Assembly (NCBI GenBank): GCA_003577365.1
Contig: QEUY01000037.1
Coordinates: forward strand, 1-11,765
DNA: 11,765 nucleotides
Source: Chloroflexota bacterium
Lineage (GTDB): Bacteria; Chloroflexota; Anaerolineae; Caldilineales; Caldilineaceae
Reading direction: 5' to 3'
Positions 6,885-11,765 of the stretch are shown here, piece by piece. Position numbers and translations under genes: made by a program. A model generated the notes under the pieces. That model saw only the letters and a program-made list of their open reading frames with translations. It was not told where the DNA came from and did not search any database. The first letter of the stretch is position 1, and each line of letters opens with the position of its first letter.

Positions 6885-8097
6885 CGCCGTTGATGCTCAC
6901 ATACTCATGGCTCAGGTCGCAAGTCCAGACCGTGGCCTCGCCCGTGCCCAGCCCTAAATCGACGCGCACGTCGATCTCCGGCTGGGCGAAACGGGCGGCG
7001 GCGTCGGCCTCGGCATAGGCCAGCGGCATCCCCTTGCTTACCAATTGGAGTTCGGACATCCGCTCCCGTGCGCTTGGCCCGCCCGCCACATAGAGCGAAC
7101 AGCGCGCCGGGTCTACCTGGATGCCGGCGCGGCCCACCGCCGCCAAGATGCGCCCCCAGTTGGCATCGCTGCCAAAGAACGCGGTTTTGACCAGCGGGCT
7201 GGTCGCCACAGTGTTGGCGGCGCGGTGCGCCTCCTCGTCCGACGCCGCGCCGTGGATGCGGATCGTGACAAACTTGGTGACGCCCTCGCCGTCGCGCACA
7301 ATCGCCTGCGCCAGTTCGGCGCAGATGCCGGTCAGCGCGGCCTGAAACGCGTCGAGCGCCGGGCCGGGGCCGCTGATCTCGGCATTGCCTGCCAGCCCAT
7401 TGGCAAGCAGCAGCACGGTGTCGTTGGTGCTGGTGTCGCCGTCGATGCTGATGCGGTTGAAGCTGCGGGCGATGGCCGCGGTCAGCGCCTGCTGCAAGAT
7501 GGGTTGCGCCACCGCCGCATCGGTGACAATGGCGCTCAACATGGTCGCCATGTCGGGGTGGATCATGCCCGCGCCCTTGGCGATGCCCGTGAGCCGCACC
7601 TCGTGGCCGTCGATCGTCGTCCGGCGCGTGGCGAGTTTGGGGCGGGTGTCGGTCGTCATGATTGCCTGGGCTGCGGCGGGCCAGCCATCTGGGCGCAGTT
7701 GGTCTGCCGCTTGGGGCGCGGCCGCGGCGACCTTGTCCATCGGCAGTTGCACGCCGATCACGCCGGTGCTCATGACCAGGATCGAATGATCGTGTGCGCC
7801 CAGCGCCATCTCGACCGCTTCGGCCATGCGCCGCGCGTTGGCGTCGCCCTCGACGCCGGTGCAGGCGTTGGCGCAGCCGCTGTTGATGACCACCCCATGG
7901 ATGCCGTTGGGGTTCAGCGCCAGCAGCCGTTTGTCATAGACCACCGGCGCAGCCGGGAAGGCGTTTTGGGTAAAGGTGGCGGCGGCGCGGCAGGGGACGC
8001 GGCTGGCGATCAGCGCAAAATCGGGCGCGCCGCTTTTTTTGATACCGGCCGCGATGCCGGCGGCATCGAACCCCGGCACGACATAGGATGCGTCCAT
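6871..8097 (-). CDS. argJ: Glutamate N-acetyltransferase, ArgJ (ornithine acetyltransferase)
   Basis: 408 residues, complete. ArgJ moves the acetyl group from N-acetylornithine to glutamate in the cyclic arginine pathway; some members also use acetyl-CoA (bifunctional), which the sequence alone does not settle. The precursor cleaves itself at KGAGMIHPDMATML (174-187) between Ala184 and Thr185, freeing the Thr nucleophile of the beta chain. Oxyanion-type STGVIG is at 110-115. INSGCANACTG (71-81) and the C-terminal YVSINGDYRS are family features. The start ATG has GAGAGAAG just upstream. No other arginine gene is in the window. It is sixth in the minus-strand run, between the 79-residue gene and the YitT-type gene. 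Confidence 0.97.
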   Translation of the reverse strand: MDASYVVPGFDAAGIAAGIKKSGAPDFALIASRVPCRAAATFTQNAFPAAPVVYDKRLLALNPNGIHGVVINSGCANACTGVEGDANARRMAEAVEMALGAHDHSILVMSTGVIGVQLPMDKVAAAAPQAADQLRPDGWPAAAQAIMTTDTRPKLATRRTTIDGHEVRLTGIAKGAGMIHPDMATMLSAIVTDAAVAQPILQQALTAAIARSFNRISIDGDTSTNDTVLLLANGLAGNAEISGPGPALDAFQAALTGICAELAQAIVRDGEGVTKFVTIRIHGAASDEEAHRAANTVATSPLVKTAFFGSDANWGRILAAVGRAGIQVDPARCSLYVAGGPSARERMSELQLVSKGMPLAYAEADAAARFAQPEIDVRVDLGLGTGEATVWTCDLSHEYVSINGDYRS

Positions 8098-8114
8098 CTT
8101 CTCTCTTTCTGCCT

Positions 8115-8145
8115 ATCTGGTTCTGTCAATCTGGGGCTCAATCTG
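8115..8145. repeat. Degenerate short repeat between argJ and the 79-residue gene
   Basis: The pentamer ATCTG recurs at 8115-8119, 8129-8133 and 8141-8145, each in a similar context (TATCTGG, TCAATCTGG, TCAATCTGC), with spacing of 14 then 12 bp. On the minus strand this reads as CAGAT-type units ahead of the argJ start. It may be a decayed tandem duplication like the neighbouring ones, but the match is loose. Confidence 0.35.
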
Positions 8146-8166
8146 CCTGCGGTCTCCCTGTGGCAG

Positions 8167-8406
8167 TTAATCCGACGTTGCCCAGCGGATTTCCATCTCG
8201 TCGCGGCCGGCCATGGCCTGGCGCAGGAGCGCGATCAGGCCGGCGTCTGCGCCCTGGCTTTGCAGCAGGTCAATCGTGGCGCTATTGATGTAATAGTCGC
8301 GGTCGGCGGCGGATTCCTCCTCCAGGCTGCCGGTCAGGAAGGCGAGCTGGGCCTCGTCGATCTTGCCCAACTCGGCGCCGGTCTGGTTGTCAAAGAGCAT
8401 GATCAT
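8167..8406 (-). CDS. Small acidic conserved-looking protein, function unknown
   Basis: 79 residues, rich in Asp, Glu, Leu and Ala, no signal peptide or membrane segment. Landmarks are MIMLFDNQTGAELGKIDEAQ at the start, an acidic helix LEEESAADRDYYINSATIDL (28-47), and an end with GADAGLIALLRQAMAGRDEMEIRW (52-75). It resembles small proteins seen in several phyla that carry a LEEES...DYYIN pattern and an EMEIRW-like end; I know of no established function. Two ATGs (8406 and 8400) could start it. AAAAGGAGT (8421-8413) is spaced ideally for the first, hence the choice. It sits 69 bp ahead of argJ and 65 bp after the methyltransferase, all on one strand. Confidence 0.85.
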   Translation of the reverse strand: MIMLFDNQTGAELGKIDEAQLAFLTGSLEEESAADRDYYINSATIDLLQSQGADAGLIALLRQAMAGRDEMEIRWATSD

Positions 8407-8417
8407 GGCAAGACTCC

Positions 8418-8451
8418 TTTTGCTGTGACAGGTGTTTTGCTGTGACAGGTG
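8418..8451. repeat. 17-bp perfect tandem duplication
   Basis: TTTTGCTGTGACAGGTG occurs twice without a mismatch (8418-8434 and 8435-8451). Its T-run end supplies the A-rich part of the Shine-Dalgarno of the 79-residue gene on the minus strand. It occupies the gap after the methyltransferase gene. Confidence 0.95.
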
Positions 8452-8455
8452 AGCG

Positions 8456-8467
8456 GCGGCGCGCCGC
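8456..8467. other. 12-bp GC palindrome downstream of the methyltransferase
   Basis: GCGGCGCGCCGC is a perfect self-complementary sequence 4 bp past the methyltransferase stop (minus strand). It could form a small hairpin. No U-tract follows, so intrinsic termination is unlikely. In DNA this GC-rich it may be chance. Confidence 0.3.
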
Positions 8468-8471
8468 AGTG

Positions 8472-9080
8472 CTAGACTTGCGCGTTGAAACAGCCAAACG
8501 GCCCTAGTTCGAGCGTGCAGCGGGCGTCGGCAAACCCGGCGGCGGCCAACAGCTCCAAATGGCGCGCCACCGAAAGCCGCCCCGGATTGGCGCTTGGGTC
8601 GGGCGGGATGGGTGCAAGCAGGTCGGCAAAGACCAACCGACCGCCGGGTGCAAGCTGCCGGGCTGCGATGCGGTAGATGCGCGCCACGGCCTCGGCATCG
8701 CCCAGATCGTGCAGCGATTGCAGCGAAACGAGCGCGTCGAGCGGTTGGGGCAACTGCGCCGGCCAGCCGTCCTGGTTGAGGTCGGTTTCGACCCAGGTGA
8801 TGCGTTCCGCATAGGGGGCCAGCCGCGTTTGGGCCAAAGCCAAGAGCGGCGCAGAGACATCAAAGCCGGTGTAGCGCAGATGGGGATAATCGGCGAGCAG
8901 CCGCGCGGCCAGCGCGCCGGCTCCGGCGCACAGCTCGGCCACCTGAGCAGGCTGCCCGTCCAGCGGCGCAAGCTGTGCGCTCAAATGCGCCTGGATGTCG
9001 GTGCGTTCGGGCCAGCGTGTGTCCAGGCTGGCGGCGTACTCGGCGGCTTGGGCGGGACTCTCAAAGGTGCGGAAGGCCAT
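8472..9080 (-). CDS. Class I SAM-dependent methyltransferase
   Basis: 202 residues, soluble. Rossmann-like methyltransferase with motif I VAELCAGAG (47-55), the acidic ribose-binding position in GFDVS (72-76), an LSLHDLG-like segment (SLQSLHDLGD, 119-128) at motif IV, and LAPGGRLVFADLLAP (143-157) as post-motif. It belongs to the broad Methyltransf_11/25 type; the substrate cannot be inferred. The start ATG has AAGGAG 4 nt upstream. It lies 30 bp after the radical SAM gene and 65 bp ahead of the 79-residue gene, probably in the same transcript. Confidence 0.9.
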   Translation of the reverse strand: MAFRTFESPAQAAEYAASLDTRWPERTDIQAHLSAQLAPLDGQPAQVAELCAGAGALAARLLADYPHLRYTGFDVSAPLLALAQTRLAPYAERITWVETDLNQDGWPAQLPQPLDALVSLQSLHDLGDAEAVARIYRIAARQLAPGGRLVFADLLAPIPPDPSANPGRLSVARHLELLAAAGFADARCTLELGPFGCFNAQV

Positions 9081-9110
9081 GATGCTCCTTGCTCAGATGG
9101 GTGCGCTCTG

Positions 9111-10370
9111 TCAGTAGATAAATTCGCGCACATCGTATTTCGAGATACGCACGCCGTGGGCCGACGCCCACGGCGCGAGAGCTTGTTTAAAGCGTTGTTC
9201 TTCGACCTCCAGCGCGGCGGCATCCAGGGGCACGATCCCCGCGGCCCGCATCGCCTCCACATAGGGCGACGGCTCATCGGCGACAAAGGGTGACAAGTAG
9301 ACCAGATCGCCGCTGCCCAGCGGCATCTGCCGGATCGTCGCTACGGTATCTTCCAAATGGGCGGCGCGATAGGCCTCACCGCCGATCCCCAGCATGAAGA
9401 TCACGCCGATCTCCATGCCGCCCTCCTTCATCGTCATCACGGCCTCCACGACCTCGGCGGCGCGGCCCGGCTTGGCTAAAAAGGCGCGCAGCGGGTCGTG
9501 GCCGGTTTCCAGCCCCACATAGAGCCGGCGCATGCCGCGCTCGCGCAGGGCGGCGAAGTCCTCGACACGCTTGCGCAGGGCATCCGGCGCGCTAATAAAG
9601 GCGTAGATGCCTTCCAACTCCCAGCCTGTGCCGCGCGGCGCGCCTGCCGGGCGCACAGGAAAACGAGCGTTGACCGCGTCGAGCATCGGCAGCAGCAGAC
9701 GCTGCGGCGCGATCACGGCGTTGGCGTCGGCCAGAAAGATCGATCGGCGCACGCTGATGCCCGCGCCCAGGAAGTCGCGCACCTGATCGCAGTGCGCGGC
9801 GAACTCCTCAACCGACTTGATGCGAAAAGGGCGGTCGCGATAAAAGGTGCAAAAGGTACAGCGATTATAGGAGCAGCCCTCGGTCGCCTGCAAAACCAAG
9901 GCCAGGTATTGATCGGGCGGCAGGATCGAAACCGGCTTGTAGATGGCATGGAACCGGTCGGCATCGTCCTGCAGCCTGTCCCACGACCAGCCCGCCACGC
10001 TGGACAACCAGGTCTGCACTTGCTGCGTCCACGCCGCCGGGCTGCGGCTCGTCTCCAGCGCGCCCGATACCAGGCCGCGGGCCACATCGGCAGCGGCGGC
10101 ATAAGCCCGTTCGATCAGGGCGCGGCGTTCATCTTCCGCCAAAAAGCGCCGCGCCCGCGTCCCCGCTGCGGCAGGGTCGATCCACTTTGCCAGCACGCGG
10201 TTATCCAGGCTGCGGCGGTAGGTGATGCCGTCGAACCAGGCGCCCAAAAGACGGCCCGCGCCGTCGAACGAGACGCTGGCGCGGCCCGCAAAGCTGAGGG
10301 TGAGCGTGCCTGCGGCCAGCGAGACATAGAGCGGATCGCCTGTCGCCGGCCACTCCCAGGTTGCAGCCAC
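9111..10370 (-). CDS. Radical SAM enzyme with CX4CX2C motif, function unknown
   Basis: 419 residues. An N-terminal region of about 150 residues (GTLTLSFAGRASVSFDGAGR..., then YRRSLDNRVLAKW at 51-63) precedes the radical SAM barrel. The cluster motif is C166-SYNR-C171-TF-C174, CX4CX2C, rather than the classical CX3CX2C; it is followed by YRDRPFR. YVGLETGHDPL (284-294) is a typical radical SAM SAM-binding strand, and IGVIFMLGIGGE (321-332) continues the barrel. No extra C-terminal Cys cluster is seen, so only one [4Fe-4S] is predicted. The reaction is unknown. The start is GTG; an in-frame TAG two codons earlier rules out an earlier start, and no good Shine-Dalgarno is visible. It lies 22 bp after the DinB-fold gene. 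Confidence 0.88.
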   Translation of the reverse strand: MAATWEWPATGDPLYVSLAAGTLTLSFAGRASVSFDGAGRLLGAWFDGITYRRSLDNRVLAKWIDPAAAGTRARRFLAEDERRALIERAYAAAADVARGLVSGALETSRSPAAWTQQVQTWLSSVAGWSWDRLQDDADRFHAIYKPVSILPPDQYLALVLQATEGCSYNRCTFCTFYRDRPFRIKSVEEFAAHCDQVRDFLGAGISVRRSIFLADANAVIAPQRLLLPMLDAVNARFPVRPAGAPRGTGWELEGIYAFISAPDALRKRVEDFAALRERGMRRLYVGLETGHDPLRAFLAKPGRAAEVVEAVMTMKEGGMEIGVIFMLGIGGEAYRAAHLEDTVATIRQMPLGSGDLVYLSPFVADEPSPYVEAMRAAGIVPLDAAALEVEEQRFKQALAPWASAHGVRISKYDVREFIY

Positions 10371-10375
10371 GGCCT

Positions 10376-10393
10376 AGCACGGACCTGCGTGCT
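10376..10393. other. Small hairpin between the DinB-fold and radical SAM genes
   Basis: 6-bp inverted repeat AGCACG / CGTGCT with a 6-nt loop, filling most of the 22-bp gap and touching the DinB-fold stop codon. It lies just before the GTG start of the radical SAM gene, which lacks a clear ribosome site, so it might affect its translation or mark mRNA processing. No U-tract follows. Confidence 0.35.
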
Positions 10394-10908
10394 TACCACT
10401 CACCGGCATAGTCCACCTCATAAGGCTGTGCCTGGCGTGTGGTGTACAGATAGTGAAGCTCGGCCAACTGGCGCAGGTGCAAGATGTCATGTGCCAGCCA
10501 GGAGACCAGCAGATCGCCGGCGCGCAGCGTCCCAACTTGGGCCAGCGTATGGCTGCGTTTCCAGTCGGGCGCGTCCAGCGTGCTGAGCCAGGCGAGCGAG
10601 GCAGCGCGTTCGCTCTGGAACGCGGTCAGGATCTCGCGCAGGTCTTGCTCGTTATAGCGCCGCTCCGCCACCTTGGCGCCCGGATCATTCGGCGGCCAGG
10701 GCAGGTCGGGGTGATGCAGCGTCAGGTCCAGCCGAGGGCGGAAGTCCTCGCGCTCTTCGTCATAGAGGTGGTGGATCACCTCCAAGATCGACCATTCATC
10801 GGGCGCGGGTCTCCAGCGCGCCTGCCGCTCGTCCACACCGGCGGCCAGGGCGCGGATCGCCCGGAGATTATGCTCAAACCGTTGGATGGCTGTGGCAAGT
10901 TCGATCAT
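10393..10908 (-). CDS. DinB-fold (DinB_2-like) protein
   Basis: 171 residues, all-helical four-helix-bundle fold. DinB-superfamily proteins (DinB, YfiT, thiol S-transferases) bind a metal through three His. Here the candidates are His46 or His47 in EWSILEVIHHLYDEE (38-52) and His140 and His144 in WLAHDILHLRQL (137-148). Many such proteins act in stress responses or transfer groups to low-molecular-weight thiols; the role of this one is unknown. The frame is open 62 codons further upstream, but that stretch overlaps the preceding gene. This ATG begins the conserved domain and has AAGGGGG upstream. It is 38 bp after the partial methyltransferase-like gene. Confidence 0.9.
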   Translation of the reverse strand: MIELATAIQRFEHNLRAIRALAAGVDERQARWRPAPDEWSILEVIHHLYDEEREDFRPRLDLTLHHPDLPWPPNDPGAKVAERRYNEQDLREILTAFQSERAASLAWLSTLDAPDWKRSHTLAQVGTLRAGDLLVSWLAHDILHLRQLAELHYLYTTRQAQPYEVDYAGEW

Positions 10909-10922
10909 ACAAGCCCCCTTGT
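10909..10922 (-). promoter_or_regulatory. Ribosome-binding site inside a mini-hairpin
   Basis: On the minus strand the bases immediately before the DinB-fold ATG read ACAAG-GGGG-CTTGT: a 5-bp stem whose loop and left arm hold the Shine-Dalgarno AAGGGGG. If it forms, the hairpin could modulate initiation. The short stem makes this weak. Confidence 0.3.
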
Positions 10923-10946
10923 CGACAATGCGCGTCCCGGATACTC

Positions 10947-11765
10947 CTAACCGACGCGACCCAGCAGATAGCGGTGGTGCGCCCAAATGCTCTTGACCTG
11001 CCAGGGCAGGGGCGCGCGGTCGAGCCAGGCATAGCGCATGACGCGGCTGTACAAGTCCGGTTGCTGGCCCAGATAGTGGGCCATGGTGCTCCACTGCCAG
11101 CCATCGCCGGTGAACTGGCGCTCCAGGTGGGCGCTGCGGATGCCCAGCCGTTTGAGCACTTCGGCGGCGGGCATCACAGTGTCGGGCCAGGGGGGGACAT
11201 CCAGCACGCCTTGGCCGATGATCTCGACGCCCGCCTCGGCCAGCAGACGGCGGAGCAGCCCCATATCCGTCCAGCGCTCGTCATGGCCGCGGAAGAAGTC
11301 GCGGTCGATCACCAGCTTGCGCATCCAATAGCCGACCTGGATGTGGTTGGGCATGGCGACAAAGACCAGTTTGCGGCTGGTGCGCGCCAGTTCACGCAGC
11401 AGCGCCGCGGGGTCGGCCAGATACCACAGCCCAGCCCATTGCCAGGTCAGATCAAAGCTGCGGTCGGGGAAGGGCAGCCGGCCCCAGCCGTCGGGGCTGA
11501 CCTGGACAAGGTCAATCGGCAGGCGCAGGTCGTCGGCCCAGATGCGCCGCACGCCTTGAATGCGTTCGGGCTGGTCGTCTACGGCGGTGACGCGCAGCCC
11601 GCGGCGGGCAAAGACCACGCCGTTGATGCCGCTGACACCCGCCATGCCATAGAGCGGAGCCTCCAGCACCGATTCCAGCCCATGGCGCATACACAGTTGC
11701 TCTAGAAAGTCGTTGAGCACAAAGCGCTCATAGACCAACCCCAACCCTTCGTTGTAGTCGGTCAG
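10947..11765 (-). CDS. Methyltransferase-like protein, 5' end cut by the window
   Basis: At least 272 residues. The frame is open to the right edge, beginning LTDYNEGLGLVYERF; a TTG at 11744 is possible, but the look of the preceding residues suggests that the real start is outside. It resembles class I SAM methyltransferases: beta-strand and acidic loop LRVTAVDDQPERI, then PFPDRSFDLTWQWAGLWYL (motif IV region) and LLRELARTSRKLVFVAMPN. Motif I is aberrant: VLEAPLYGMAGVSGINGVVF replaces the usual VLDxGxGxG, so SAM binding is uncertain. The C-terminal third (RKLVIDRDFFRGHDERW onward) is not familiar. It leads the visible minus-strand run, 38 bp ahead of the DinB-fold gene. Confidence 0.82.
   Translation of the reverse strand: MTDYNEGLGLVYERFVLNDFLEQLCMRHGLESVLEAPLYGMAGVSGINGVVFARRGLRVTAVDDQPERIQGVRRIWADDLRLPIDLVQVSPDGWGRLPFPDRSFDLTWQWAGLWYLADPAALLRELARTSRKLVFVAMPNHIQVGYWMRKLVIDRDFFRGHDERWTDMGLLRRLLAEAGVEIIGQGVLDVPPWPDTVMPAAEVLKRLGIRSAHLERQFTGDGWQWSTMAHYLGQQPDLYSRVMRYAWLDRAPLPWQVKSIWAHHRYLLGRVG

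Noticed and set aside
8167..8406. The 79-residue protein as a RiPP precursor for the nearby radical SAM enzyme
   Set aside because: It has no Cys, no leader/core division and no cleavage motif, and it is separated from the radical SAM gene by a methyltransferase gene; its sequence looks like a folded acidic protein.
7045..8445. Plus-strand open frame of 466 codons opposite argJ and the 79-residue gene
   Set aside because: ArgJ on the minus strand has all family motifs and a proper start; the opposite translation is low-complexity and spans several genes.
10909..11094. A 62-codon upstream extension of the DinB-fold gene
   Set aside because: It overlaps the methyltransferase-like gene out of frame, has no domain similarity, and a good ribosome site precedes the internal ATG.

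Overview
The window is GC-rich DNA from a free-living bacterium. It is gene-dense, with short gaps and GTG and possibly TTG starts. No rRNA, tRNA, IS element, CRISPR array or phage gene is visible. The protein set (DppB/DppC-type permeases, a lysine-6-dehydrogenase-like enzyme, YitT, ArgJ, a DinB-fold protein, a radical SAM enzyme and a Vps62-like membrane protein) would fit a member of the Chloroflexota, but that assignment is an impression from composition and gene style.

Layout. (1) 1-187 is a non-genic end holding a six-copy 15-bp tandem repeat and two strong GC hairpins. (2) 188-2070, minus strand: two ABC-transporter inner-membrane permeases of the dipeptide/oligopeptide/nickel type, DppB-like then DppC-like in transcription order, 17 bp apart. 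No ATPase or binding protein is present here. (3) 2071-2360 is a 290-bp divergent spacer with a good sigma70-like promoter candidate for the permeases and a small dyad on its -35 box. (4) 2361-5908, plus strand: a tightly packed three-gene unit made of a saccharopine/lysine-6-dehydrogenase-like oxidoreductase, a small four-helix membrane protein, and a 649-residue Vps62-like protein with a coiled coil and a C-terminal membrane domain. The last two genes overlap by 56 bp. (5) 5917-11765, minus strand: seven co-directional genes with gaps of 22-69 bp. In transcription order they are a methyltransferase-like protein with an aberrant motif I (cut by the window edge), a DinB-fold protein, a radical SAM enzyme with a CX4CX2C cluster motif, a second SAM methyltransferase, a 79-residue acidic protein, ArgJ, and a YitT-type membrane protein.

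How the genes may work together. The permeases import a peptide-like or similar solute. The plus-strand trio looks like one operon coupling an amino-acid-type dehydrogenase to two membrane proteins of unknown role. The minus-strand set mixes arginine biosynthesis (ArgJ) with three SAM-dependent or SAM-like proteins and a DinB-fold protein. It may be an operon of mixed housekeeping functions or may include an unstudied modification pathway.

The most unusual feature is that several short gaps beside genes carry their own private tandem repeat (15, 16 or 17 bp, plus one degenerate), each with a different unit sequence. The least characterised proteins are the Vps62-like protein and the radical SAM enzyme.
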